A stretch of 50,670 bases of DNA from NCBI GenBank assembly GCA_021836865.1, contig JAKBHH010000016.1, positions 1-50,670 on the forward strand, given 5' to 3'. Positions 23,125 to 32,148 of this stretch are shown piece by piece. Both the position numbers and the translations under genes were made by a program. Numbering within the stretch: position 1 is the stretch's first letter; each line of letters begins with the position of its first letter. Under the pieces are notes generated by a model. It had not been told where the DNA came from, ran no database searches, and saw only the letters and a list, made by a program, of their open reading frames with translations. Source of the DNA: Acidobacteriota bacterium (GTDB lineage: Bacteria > Acidobacteriota > Terriglobia > Terriglobales > Acidobacteriaceae).

Positions 23125-23956
23125 GGCAGGATTTGGCCTTGGGGCATCCAGGGAGTCAACAGAAGACGGCGGCAGGGGACGGCGAGGCGAAGGGAATGTC
23201 ATGCTCAAACGAGGCGCTAAGGCGGACCTGGGAGCCGGAACGCGGGCCTGACGCCTCGGCTTTGCGCGGCTGCTCGAAGGCCGCCGGAGGCACGGAACGG
23301 GGCTGCAGAAGCGGAGTAGGTGCAGGGTCGGGTGCGGGTTTCCCATTGTAAAATCAACTATTTGATGGATGCCCACCCCCTTCCTGAGGAGGATGGCCGG
23401 GGGCAGAAGCGGTGTCGCGCCGGGGCTCGGGAGAGCGGCCGTGGGTGGGCTGGAGCTTGCGCTTAAATGCTATAGCGAACTGATGCTTCTTTACCAGGAA
23501 ATGCTATGTCTCTTGCCGCGCTGAAAGGAGGGTAGGATTGATGTGAGGGAGGGTGGTGGGCGGTAATAGACAAGGTCATAAAGCCAAGTAAATCGGTTTA
23601 TATTGTGATGTTAGCCAAGGAGATGGCGGGAGGATGGGGCGAGGGTGAGATGCTCCCGTGCGGTAGTAAAGGTTTTCTCAAATTGATATATCGTTTGGAC
23701 GGGGTTAGCCGCGAGATTTCTTGAGTAAAACCGTTGACAGGGGTTATGGATTTTGGATATTGTTTCGACTTGTTCTGGGGACAGCCCTTTTCGCTCTCAC
23801 CTTCTTCATTTCCGGGGGCAGCTGCGCCAGAAAATTTCGCACTCCAGCCGCCGTGGCCGGGGTGCCTGCAGATTGCCCGCACCCGGAGAGGCGCAGGGCA
23901 AAAGATGTTTCTAAAAAGTCAAAAAAACAAGAAGAGCAGGTTTTTCAGGAGACCGC
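23125..23956 (+). other. Long leader region before the TonB receptor gene
   Basis: This stretch has no supported gene. It is less GC-rich between about 23460 and 23760 than the rest of the window. A sigma-70-like promoter lies at 23734-23763. The roughly 190 bases between that promoter and the receptor start could form a long 5' untranslated region; an open frame covers it (from 23721), but no ribosome site or family supports it as a gene. No known riboswitch is recognised. Confidence 0.5.
23734..23763 (+). promoter_or_regulatory. Sigma-70-like promoter for the TonB receptor gene
   Basis: A perfect TTGACA (23734-23739) and TATTGT (23758-23763) are separated by 18 bases in a locally AT-rich stretch. 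They lie about 190 bases before the receptor start. Confidence 0.5.
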
Positions 23957-26900
23957 ATGAATAAGAGATTGCGCACAGCACTCGTGCTGGCATTTTTTGC
24001 CTGCGCGTTGATGCTTATGAATACGGCGGCCAGAGCCCAGTCGGTCTACGGATCGATTTTCGGGACTGTGTCGGACTCGACTGGGGCGGCCATACCGGGC
24101 GCCCAGATCACGGTGAAGGACGAGGCCAAGGGCACCGTCGTCACCACCACCTCCAACGCATCCGGCGACTATAAAGTTCCCTATCTCATCCCCGACGTGT
24201 ACGACCTGTCAGTGACGGCCAAGGGCTTCAAGGCTTTTGTGGCGAAGGGCATTTCCGTCGAGGCCGACACGGCTCCGCGTATCGATCCCACGATGGAGAT
24301 CGGCGCCGCGGACACGACGGTGACGGTGAATGCAGATCAGCAGCCAGAGCTTAAGACCGATCGCGCCGACATTTCGACCGTGTTCGATCAGCAGCAGGTA
24401 TCCAGCCTGCCGGTCGGCGACCAGAACTTTACCAACCTGCAATTGCTTCTGCCGGGCGCGCAGCTTCTGGGCTGGTCGCACGCGGCGGATGAGAACCCGC
24501 AGGGATCCCGCCAGATTCAGGTGGACGGGCAGGCCTTCGGCGGCACGGCGTTTGAGCTGGACGGCACGGACAACCAGGATCCGATTCTGGGCATTATCGT
24601 GATCAACCCGTCGCTGGACCAGGTGACGGAGACGAAGATCACGACGCAGAACTACGACGCCGAGCTGGGCAAGGCGGTTTCGGCGGTGGTCACGGCGCAG
24701 ACGAAGTCGGGCACGAACAGCTTCCACGGCGACGCGTACGATTTCCGAACGGGCAACGCGAACCTGGCCCGCGATCCATTCAGCCAGGCGCCGGGCTCGA
24801 TTCCACCGGGACTGAAAAACCGCATGGGCGGTTCGATCGGCGGCCCGATTCTGAAGAACAAGGCGTTCTTCTTTGCGAACTATGAAGGGCAGCGCCAGAA
24901 GGTTGGCACGGCGGCCACCGACACACTGCCCACGAACCTGTTGACAGAGACGGCATTGGGCAATCAGACCGGTCCGAGCGGCATTCCAGGCGCGGACTTC
25001 AGCGAATACCTGACCCAGCTTGGCGCGGCGGGCATTATCTACGACAACTCGACGGGCACGCCAACACCGTTCCCGAACAACGTGATTCCGGCCGGGAGGC
25101 TTTCTGCGCAGTCGCTTGCGTTCCTGAAGTATCTTGAGCCCTACACGAAGGGCGTGACTCCGAACCAGACCGGATCGGTTGGCGGACTGGACTCGAACTA
25201 TCACGCGAACGGCACGGGTCTGTTCAACAGCAACCAGTGGACGGAGCGCGTGGACTATTCGCTGAGCGAGACGATGCATGCCTTCGAGCGTTTCTCGCGG
25301 TTCACGGACGTGCTGTCGGGCGCGGTGATGTTCGGCACGGCCGGTGGCCCGGGCTTCGGCATCAACAACTATGGCGGCAACTCGAACGGCGCCAACGACA
25401 GTCTGGCCTCGGGCATGGATATTGCCATCAACCCGAAACTGCTGACGGACTTCCGCCTGGCGTACTACCGCTATAACATCATTGACACCAAGCACGACCA
25501 GAGCGCCGAGCTTGCCAATACGATTGGCATTCCCGGAATTAACTTCGGCACCTATTTCACGGGCGGCTCGCCGGGCTTCTTCATTGGCCAGGTTCCAGGC
25601 GGCTCCGGCGGAACGCAGGGCAGCCCGGTCTTCGGTGACGGTCTGGGTGTAAACCGTTGCAACTGTCCGCTGACCGAGCGCGAGGATCAGTTCCAGGTTG
25701 TGAACAACTGGACCAAGATCGTCGGCAATCACTCCTTCAAGGCGGGTGCGGACCTGCGCTACGGGCGCAACCTGCGCGTGCCTTCCGACAACGACCGTGA
25801 CGGCCTGTTGAACTTCAACGCGGACGCCACATCGAACCAGTCTGCCGCCACGCAAGGCGGCCTCGGCTGGGCCACCTACATGCTGGGCGACGTGACGAGC
25901 TACAACCGGTACGTCTCCACCAACACCAACGCCAAGGAATTCCAGAAGCGCACGTTCTTCTATGCGCAGGACACGTGGCGCGCGACGCATAACCTGACAC
26001 TGAACCTGGGTCTGCGGTATGAGCTTTACTTCCCCGAGACAGTGAACGCGCCGGGCAACGGTGCATTGATGAACCTGAACGACGGCTACCTGCACGTAGC
26101 CGGCATCGGCGGGATTCCGTCGGACATGGGCTGGGGCATCCAGTTCAGCAAGATGTTCGCACCGCGTATTGGCGTTGCGTACCAACTTGGCACGAAGACT
26201 GTGGTCCGCGCCGGCTATGGACGCAGCTTTGACACCGGTGTGTTCGGCTCGATCTTCGGCCACACGGTGACCCAGAACCTGCCGGTTCTGGCCAACCAGC
26301 AGATCAACCAACCCACCCCGACGACGGTGGCGTTCACGCTGGCGCAAGGGCCAGCCGCCAACGTAATGCCTGCGGTTCCAGCCAATGGCCTGCTGCCGAA
26401 CCCCGGTTCGCAGGTTTCGACCAAGGTTCGTCCGAACCCGCTCAACTTCCCGACGATCGATGCCTGGAACCTGAGCGTGCAGCGCGCGCTGACGCCGACC
26501 CTGACGCTGACGTTGGCGTACGTAGGCAACAAGGGCACCCACACGCTGGGTGACGGAGACGGCAACAGCACAAACCCGAATGAAGCGGCGATCACACTGC
26601 CTGGAACCTATGGCATTGGCGGTCAGACGCTGCACTACGATCCGACGGTTGCGGGAAACACCATCGCCGCCAACGGTGGAACAGGCACTTCGAACTTCCT
26701 GCAGCGCTACTACGGGTACAGCCTGCCGGCTTGCAAGGACGCCAATTACGCAACGCCGAACGAGCCGTTTGTGGGGCCCGGCATGTGCGGCTGGACAAAC
26801 AGCATCCAGTACGACGGCAACAACCAGAACACAGAGTTCGACGCTCTGCAGGTGACCCTGGCGCAGCAGCTTGCCAAGGGCCTTGCGTACACGGCGAACT

Positions 26901-27607
26901 ATCAGTGGGCAAGCGCGTTCGACGAACAAACGGGCTACTACACATGGAGCCACAGCCTTACCCATGGCCGCGACAGCAACACGCGCGACCAGCAACTAAC
27001 CATGTACGGCAGCTATGACCTGCCGTTCGGCAAGGGCAAGCAGTTTGCTCCTGGGGTCAACCGGGTGACCGACCTGCTCATCGGCGGTTATCAACTCAGC
27101 GGCGTTCTCAGTTGGGCGGGCGGCTTGCCGTACTCGCTCAGCTACAACGAGGCGGGTTCGAATGTCCCGGGAAGTGCACCGAACTGGCCGAGCGCGGCTG
27201 GTGGAGCGCGGATGAAGACCAGCCTGACCGGTTTCACGCCGGGTTCAGGCGGCGTAGGTACGCGCACGTACTATCAACCGCAGACCAAGGACCTGCTGAC
27301 CGATCCGGGCACGGGCGTTTTCGTCAATCCCGGCCTGGACACGATAGGCAACGTGAGCCGCAATACATACTTCGGGCCGTCGCTGTTCAACACGGACCTG
27401 GCGATCACGAAGGCTTTCACAATTCATGAGAACATCATGGCGAACTTCCGCATGGATGCTTTCAATGCCTTCAACCACATCAACCCAGGCAACCCCAGCG
27501 GCAACATTGAGTCGACCGGCACGATTTCCAGTGAAGGAGCAGGATGCTTCCCGAACGGCGATTGCGGACCGCGTCAGCTTGAGTTCTCCATGCGCGTCAT
27601 GTTCTAA
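23957..27607 (+). CDS. Oar-like TonB-dependent outer-membrane receptor with carboxypeptidase-regulatory domain
   Basis: A 1216-residue outer-membrane protein. The ATG is preceded by AGGAG at 6 bases. A signal peptide covers about residues 1-28 (LVLAFFACALMLMNTAARAQ). An N-terminal carboxypeptidase-regulatory-like domain follows (GSIFGTVSDSTGAAIPGAQI, SGDYKVPYLIPDVYDLSV), then a plug domain with LPVGDQNFTNLQLLLPG and DGTDNQDPILG, and a large beta barrel. The barrel includes long plug-barrel segments typical of Oar/CirA-like acidobacterial receptors, such as GGSIGGPILKNKAFFFANYE, and ends in MRVMF, with the terminal Phe used for Bam insertion. Such receptors take up large substrates, often oligosaccharides or peptides, using TonB-ExbBD. 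The neighbouring TPR and GH5-like genes suggest carbohydrate, but this is inference. Confidence 0.92.
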   Translation: MNKRLRTALVLAFFACALMLMNTAARAQSVYGSIFGTVSDSTGAAIPGAQITVKDEAKGTVVTTTSNASGDYKVPYLIPDVYDLSVTAKGFKAFVAKGISVEADTAPRIDPTMEIGAADTTVTVNADQQPELKTDRADISTVFDQQQVSSLPVGDQNFTNLQLLLPGAQLLGWSHAADENPQGSRQIQVDGQAFGGTAFELDGTDNQDPILGIIVINPSLDQVTETKITTQNYDAELGKAVSAVVTAQTKSGTNSFHGDAYDFRTGNANLARDPFSQAPGSIPPGLKNRMGGSIGGPILKNKAFFFANYEGQRQKVGTAATDTLPTNLLTETALGNQTGPSGIPGADFSEYLTQLGAAGIIYDNSTGTPTPFPNNVIPAGRLSAQSLAFLKYLEPYTKGVTPNQTGSVGGLDSNYHANGTGLFNSNQWTERVDYSLSETMHAFERFSRFTDVLSGAVMFGTAGGPGFGINNYGGNSNGANDSLASGMDIAINPKLLTDFRLAYYRYNIIDTKHDQSAELANTIGIPGINFGTYFTGGSPGFFIGQVPGGSGGTQGSPVFGDGLGVNRCNCPLTEREDQFQVVNNWTKIVGNHSFKAGADLRYGRNLRVPSDNDRDGLLNFNADATSNQSAATQGGLGWATYMLGDVTSYNRYVSTNTNAKEFQKRTFFYAQDTWRATHNLTLNLGLRYELYFPETVNAPGNGALMNLNDGYLHVAGIGGIPSDMGWGIQFSKMFAPRIGVAYQLGTKTVVRAGYGRSFDTGVFGSIFGHTVTQNLPVLANQQINQPTPTTVAFTLAQGPAANVMPAVPANGLLPNPGSQVSTKVRPNPLNFPTIDAWNLSVQRALTPTLTLTLAYVGNKGTHTLGDGDGNSTNPNEAAITLPGTYGIGGQTLHYDPTVAGNTIAANGGTGTSNFLQRYYGYSLPACKDANYATPNEPFVGPGMCGWTNSIQYDGNNQNTEFDALQVTLAQQLAKGLAYTANYQWASAFDEQTGYYTWSHSLTHGRDSNTRDQQLTMYGSYDLPFGKGKQFAPGVNRVTDLLIGGYQLSGVLSWAGGLPYSLSYNEAGSNVPGSAPNWPSAAGGARMKTSLTGFTPGSGGVGTRTYYQPQTKDLLTDPGTGVFVNPGLDTIGNVSRNTYFGPSLFNTDLAITKAFTIHENIMANFRMDAFNAFNHINPGNPSGNIESTGTISSEGAGCFPNGDCGPRQLEFSMRVMF

Positions 27608-27635
27608 CTCCGCGCGAGGAGCCGCAACACAACTA

Positions 27636-27666
27636 GAGGGGGGCTTCGGCTCCCCTCAATTTTTTT
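27636..27666 (+). terminator. Rho-independent terminator of the TonB receptor gene
   Basis: A 9-bp stem (GAGGGGGGC/GCTCCCCTC) with a TTCG loop, followed by AATTTTTTT, begins 28 bases past the receptor stop. It separates the receptor from the TPR gene. Confidence 0.9.
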
Positions 27667-27761
27667 GCAGGGCGGGCGTCGCCCGCGGAGAACGAGGGTG
27701 TGTGAGGGCGGGCACGCGGTTGCGCCGGAGCGCAGAGTTACACTGCAAGAGCAGGGCGGAT

Positions 27762-28808
27762 ATGTCACGGATCTTAGCAAGCGCATTGATTTTTCTTGTT
27801 TCGGGTGTTGCAGGCGGGGCGCAAGCGGCGCAGTCCGGCGGCCAGGGGACGGCAGGGGCCGCGGCTCCGGTGACGATTGAAACGGCGCGGGAGCTGGCGG
27901 GGCGCGGACGGCTGGACCAGGCGATGGCGCAACTGGATCAACTGGCGGCGCAGACGCCGGAGCCGGCGGGCGCGGAGCGGCTGCGGGGGATCATCGACTA
28001 CCAGCGCGAGCAGTTCACGGAGGCGATTGCGGCCTTCAGCAAGGCTGCGGCGCAGGATCCGAACGATCGCGAATCCATTGAAATGCACGGGGTGAGCCTG
28101 TTCCGTCTGGGGCAGATTCAGGCAGCGATTCCCTTTCTTGAGCAGGCGAAGGCCAAGGTGCAGAGCGCGAATATCGATCCGGACTATGTGCTGGCGCTGT
28201 GCTATGCGGATGTGCAGCGGTACGACGACTCGCGCCACGCGTTTGCGCGGCAGTTTGGCTTTGGGCCGGACTCGCCGGAAGCGTATCTGCTGGCGGGGCG
28301 GATGTTTCTGCGGCGCGAGCTGCGCGACGAGGCGGGGGCGGAAGCGAGCAAGGCTCTGGGCCTCAATCCAACACTGCCGCTGGCGCACGAGCTGCTGGGC
28401 GAGGTGGCGCTGTCACGGGGCGATGTGCCGGGAGCAGTGCGTGAGTTTGAGGCCGAACGCAAGCTGAATCCGCTGAATGCAGACCTCTACAGCCGGCTGG
28501 GCGATGCGTATCTGCGCAGCGGCGCGAATGACAGCGCGCAACAGGCGCTGGACCGCGCGGTGCTCTTGAATCCGTATTCAACGGAGCCTTTCATTCTGCT
28601 GGGGGAGACGTTTCTGAAGCTGAAGCAGCCGATCCAGGCGCTGCACTACCTGGACCACGCGGAGCGGATGGACCCCTCGAATTACGTGACGCACAATCTG
28701 CTGGGACAGGCGTACAGGGCGGTGGGGCAGGTGGCGGCGGCCAACCGCGAGTTCAGGACGGTGGTGGACCTGCAGCACCAGAACGATCCCAAGCCGGCGG
28801 AGAAGTAA
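27762..28808 (+). CDS. Exported TPR-repeat protein
   Basis: A 348-residue protein with a signal peptide (ILASALIFLVSGVAGGAQA) and about eight tetratricopeptide-like repeats. Examples are QLDQLAAQTPEPAGAERLRG, EAIAAFSKAAAQDPNDRESI and REFEAERKLNPLNADLYSRL, with the usual A-x-x-P spacing. TPRs form protein-binding superhelices. The ATG at 27762 is chosen because it gives the signal peptide; the long open frame upstream runs over the receptor gene and is ignored. Only 3 bases separate it from the next TPR gene, so the two form an operon, and both follow a TonB receptor, as in other Acidobacteria. It may help assemble or use the receptor; no binding partner is known. Confidence 0.82.
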   Translation: MSRILASALIFLVSGVAGGAQAAQSGGQGTAGAAAPVTIETARELAGRGRLDQAMAQLDQLAAQTPEPAGAERLRGIIDYQREQFTEAIAAFSKAAAQDPNDRESIEMHGVSLFRLGQIQAAIPFLEQAKAKVQSANIDPDYVLALCYADVQRYDDSRHAFARQFGFGPDSPEAYLLAGRMFLRRELRDEAGAEASKALGLNPTLPLAHELLGEVALSRGDVPGAVREFEAERKLNPLNADLYSRLGDAYLRSGANDSAQQALDRAVLLNPYSTEPFILLGETFLKLKQPIQALHYLDHAERMDPSNYVTHNLLGQAYRAVGQVAAANREFRTVVDLQHQNDPKPAEK

Positions 28809-28811
28809 GCA

Positions 28812-30677
28812 ATGCTTGCGGCTTGGGGCCGGACGCGGCCGGGATGGCTGAGTGTGCTGCTGGCGCTGCCGCTGTGGCTGGCGGCGCAAACGACGCCGGT
28901 GAAGACGCCCCGGCCGCTGAAGCGGGCGGATGCGGCGTTTCACGCGGGTGTGGCGGCACGGGATAGCGGCAACCTGGAAGAGGCGCGGAAGAAGTTTGCC
29001 GAGGTGGTGCGACTGGCTCCGCAGATAGCCGAGGGCCATGAAGCGCTGGGCGCGGTGCTGCTGGAGCAGGGCAAGCCGCGGGACGCGATTGCCGAACTGA
29101 TGGCCGCGGAAAAGATCAAGCCTGACGATCTGGGGAATGAAGAGACGCTGGCGCAGGCCTGCGTGCAGGCGGGTGAGATGCCGAGCGCGCTGCTTCACTA
29201 TGCCGCGGCTCTGAAGCTGGCGGGGCAGCCGGGGCAGCCGGCGTTGAGCGCGGAGTTCTATGAGGGCTATGGGCGGGCGCTGGCGGCAGCGGGCAGGCCG
29301 GACGAGGCGATGAGCCAGTTCATGGCCGAGGAAGCGCTGGTGGGGCGAAGCGCGGCGCTGGACGATGCGATCGGCTCGCTCTATGCGCAAGAGCAGCAGT
29401 GGGAGAATGCGCGGGGCCGCTTTGAACAGGCACTGAAGGTGGACCCTGGATACATGCCGGCGCGAATTCATCTGGGGGTGCTGGAGCGCGAGCAGCATGA
29501 GATGCCGGATGCGCTGGCGACTCTGCAGGCTGCGGCGCAGGCGACGCCGCCGAACGGCGATGCGCTGCTGGAGTATGGGCGGACGCTGGCGGCAGCGGGT
29601 CAGGATGATGAGGCAATCGCGGAGTTTCAGCAGGCGCTCAAGTTGAATCCCCCGCCGCCGGGCGCGGCGCTGGAGACGGGTATGGCGCTGCAGCGGCTGG
29701 GGCGGCAGCAGGAAGCAATTCCCTTCTTCCAGCAGGTGCTCGCGAGCGATCCTCGCAATGTGACGGCGCTGACGAATCTTGGCCTGGCTGAGACGATGAC
29801 GGGCCAGGCGAAGGAGGCGCTGGCCACCTTTGCGCAGGCGCAGGCGGCGGCTCCTCAGGATCCGACGATTTACAAAGACCTGGGTGTGGCGCATGTGCAG
29901 CTTTCGGCGTTTGACGAGGCGATCGGGGATTTCCAGAAGGCGCTTGCGATCGACCCGAGCGACTCGCAGACGCACTACGACCTGGGGCTTGCGTACAAGT
30001 TCAAAGACCGGTACGAGGACGCGATCGCGGAGCTGACGCGCGCGGGCGAGATGGATCCGACGCTGCAGGATCCGCCGTATACGCTGGGGATTCTGCTGAT
30101 GCAGATGGGGCGGCTGGATGCGGCGGTGGTGGAGCTGCGGAAGGCGGTGGCGCTGCGCCCGGAGAACGGCGATGCGTGGGCGATTCTGGGCAGCACGCTG
30201 AAGCAGGACTCGCGGCTGCCGGAGGCCGCGGAGGCGCTGGGAAAAGCGATACCGCTGCTGCCGGGGCAGCCGGGGCCGCGAGTGACGCTGGCGAGCGTGC
30301 TGGCGGAAGAAGCGGCGAACCTGTCGACCGAGGCAGATGCGGCGGAGACGGCGGGCAATGCGCAGAAGGCCGCGGAGTTGCGCGCGCAGATGAAGGACCT
30401 GCGCGGCCGGGCCGTGGAGCTGCGGCGTGAGGGCGCGGTGCTGGCGCGAGGCGCGGTGAGCCGGCAGCGGGCCAACTTTGCCATGAACGCCGGCAATCAG
30501 CTGATGCTGCGCGGTCAGGTTGCGGATGCAGTGGCGCGGTACCAGGAATCCATTGCTGCCGACCCGACCTTTGCCGAGGCACACACGCAGTTGGCGATTG
30601 CCTATGAACGGCAGGGGCGAACCGAGGAAGCTACGGCGGAACGGGCCAAGGCGGCGGACCTGGAGAAGGCCAAGTAG
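28812..30677 (+). CDS. Large exported TPR-repeat protein
   Basis: A 621-residue protein with a signal peptide (WLSVLLALPLWLAAQ) and TPR repeats over nearly its full length. Examples are ADAAFHAGVAARDSGNLEEA, RFEQALKVDPGYMPARIHLG, DEAIGDFQKALAIDPSDSQT and DAVARYQESIAADPTFAEAH. A coiled-coil-like segment rich in Glu, Arg and Ala (AADAAETAGNAQKAAELRAQ) interrupts the repeats near residue 510. It starts 3 bases after the previous TPR gene and its stop precedes the glycosidase gene by 28 bases, so all three are probably cotranscribed. It is presumably a periplasmic scaffold with unknown partner. Confidence 0.82.
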   Translation: MLAAWGRTRPGWLSVLLALPLWLAAQTTPVKTPRPLKRADAAFHAGVAARDSGNLEEARKKFAEVVRLAPQIAEGHEALGAVLLEQGKPRDAIAELMAAEKIKPDDLGNEETLAQACVQAGEMPSALLHYAAALKLAGQPGQPALSAEFYEGYGRALAAAGRPDEAMSQFMAEEALVGRSAALDDAIGSLYAQEQQWENARGRFEQALKVDPGYMPARIHLGVLEREQHEMPDALATLQAAAQATPPNGDALLEYGRTLAAAGQDDEAIAEFQQALKLNPPPPGAALETGMALQRLGRQQEAIPFFQQVLASDPRNVTALTNLGLAETMTGQAKEALATFAQAQAAAPQDPTIYKDLGVAHVQLSAFDEAIGDFQKALAIDPSDSQTHYDLGLAYKFKDRYEDAIAELTRAGEMDPTLQDPPYTLGILLMQMGRLDAAVVELRKAVALRPENGDAWAILGSTLKQDSRLPEAAEALGKAIPLLPGQPGPRVTLASVLAEEAANLSTEADAAETAGNAQKAAELRAQMKDLRGRAVELRREGAVLARGAVSRQRANFAMNAGNQLMLRGQVADAVARYQESIAADPTFAEAHTQLAIAYERQGRTEEATAERAKAADLEKAK

Positions 30678-30705
30678 AATTCAGATGCTGCAAAGCGAGG
30701 TTCCC

Positions 30706-31872
30706 ATGCATTCACTGATCCGGTTGTTTGGCGAAATAGCTCACAAAGGGCCTGCCACGACGCTTCGCAGCGCGGTGGCGCTGGCGCTTGTACTAGCCGT
30801 AGTGCCGCGTATGAATGCGCAAGAGCGATGGACGGAAGCTGAGGCGAATGCCTGGTATGCGCAACAGGCGTGGCCGGTGGGCGCGGATTTCTTGCCCTCG
30901 ACAGCGATCAACGAGCTGGAGATGTGGCAGGCGGAGACGTTTGACCCGACCACGATCGATCGCGAGCTGGGATGGGCGCAGGGCATCGGAATGAATACGA
31001 TGCGGGTGTTTCTGCACAACCTGGCGTGGGAGCAGGATCCGCAGGGATTCACACAGCGGATGGATACGTTTCTGACGATTGCGGCGCGGCATCGGATCCG
31101 GCCGGTGTTTGTGCTGTTCGACTCGTGCTGGGACCCGTATCCGAAGCTGGGGCCGCAACATCCGCCGATTCCGGGAGTGCATAACTCAGGATGGGTGCAG
31201 GCGCCGGGCGCGGAGATTCTGGCAGATCCGGCGCAGTATCCGCGGCTTGAGAAGTATGTGAAGGGCGTGGTGGGGCACTTCGCCAACGACCCGCGGATTC
31301 TGGCGTGGGATGTGTGGAACGAGCCGGACAACACGAATGGCGGGTCGTATGAGAAAGAGGACCCGAAGAACAAGGTTGCGCTGGTGCTGGCTCTGTTGCC
31401 GCAGGTGTACGCGTGGGCGCGGGCGGAGCATCCGACGCAGCCTTTGACGAGCGGGGTGTGGCATGGGGACTGGAGTGCGCTGGACAAGATGCCGCCAATG
31501 GCGCGGGTGCAGGTGGAGCAGTCGGACATCATCAGCTTCCACAACTACGGATGGCCGGAGGATTTTGAGGCGCACGTGAAGCTGCTGGAGCAGTTTCACC
31601 GGCCGCTGATTGCAACGGAGTATATGGCGCGGGGGGCGGGCAGCACGTTTGACACGGTGCTGCCGGTGGCAAAGAAATATCACGTGGGCGCGATCAACTG
31701 GGGACTGGTGGCGGGCAAGAGCCAGACGTATCTGCCGTGGGACTCCTGGCAGCGGCCGTATGTGCTGGAGCAGCCGCCGATCTGGTTTCACGATGTGTTT
31801 TACGCGGACGGGCGGCCGTATCGCGAGCGTGAGGCGGAGATTCTGCGGGAGCTGACGGGGCGAGGAAAGTGA
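30706..31872 (+). CDS. Exported glycoside hydrolase, GH5-like TIM barrel
   Basis: A 388-residue protein. The ATG at 30706 is preceded by GCGAGG at 6 bases; another ATG at 30685 is in frame. The leader has a hydrophobic core (AVALALVLAVVPRMNA). The barrel has the clan GH-A signatures: GIGMNTMRVFLHNLAWEQD, the acid/base Glu206 in WDVWNEPDN and the candidate nucleophile Glu305 in PLIATEYMARG. GH5 and relatives cleave beta-glucan, mannan or xylan chains, acting here in the periplasm or outside. The substrate is undetermined. It follows the TonB receptor and TPR genes, which fits a role in degrading a saccharide taken up by that receptor, but the link is inferred. Confidence 0.82.
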   Translation: MHSLIRLFGEIAHKGPATTLRSAVALALVLAVVPRMNAQERWTEAEANAWYAQQAWPVGADFLPSTAINELEMWQAETFDPTTIDRELGWAQGIGMNTMRVFLHNLAWEQDPQGFTQRMDTFLTIAARHRIRPVFVLFDSCWDPYPKLGPQHPPIPGVHNSGWVQAPGAEILADPAQYPRLEKYVKGVVGHFANDPRILAWDVWNEPDNTNGGSYEKEDPKNKVALVLALLPQVYAWARAEHPTQPLTSGVWHGDWSALDKMPPMARVQVEQSDIISFHNYGWPEDFEAHVKLLEQFHRPLIATEYMARGAGSTFDTVLPVAKKYHVGAINWGLVAGKSQTYLPWDSWQRPYVLEQPPIWFHDVFYADGRPYREREAEILRELTGRGK

Positions 31873-32148
31873 GTGGGAGCACCGGGCGGGTCAGGGTCTG
31901 TGGTTTCCCACCCATGCCGCCCGCATTGCGGACGTCATGGATGGGGCACCCGGCTTTCCCACTCAAGACACATGTTGCGCATGCGCCTTGAATGGGGCAC
32001 CCGGCACCCGGGGTTGAGGCTGGGTAAGTGCTTCAATTCCCACCTTAACCGCTGCGCTCGCGTTCATGAGCGAAGGCGGGTCACGCGAAAGCAATTCAGT
32101 ATCTAAAAGAGACTTAGTTTCCCAAAGCGGTTTAGTCCCCGAACGCGG
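31873..32148. other. Convergent intergenic region
   Basis: Between the glycosidase and the M13 peptidase genes (ends facing). It contains a family B palindrome at 31906-31946 and a partial second copy of its right arm near 31991. It may act as a bidirectional terminator. No gene is seen. Confidence 0.55.
31906..31946. repeat. Palindrome, family B
   Basis: TCCCACCCATGCCGCCCGC, a short ATT loop and GCGGACGTCATGGATGGGG. The copy at 47016-47056 and its flanks match for over 50 bases (31901-31953 against 47011-47063) with few changes. Confidence 0.75.

Noticed and set aside
23721..23960. Small plus-strand frame overlapping the TonB receptor promoter
   Set aside because: It overlaps the best promoter candidate and has no ribosome site; it is more probably leader RNA.
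24209..26995. Minus-strand open frame of over 900 codons within the TonB receptor
   Set aside because: It is Arg-rich shadow coding with no start signal or recognisable motif; the plus-strand gene is secure.
28578..30584. Minus-strand open frame within the TPR gene
   Set aside because: Shadow of the repetitive TPR sequence; no motif or ribosome site.
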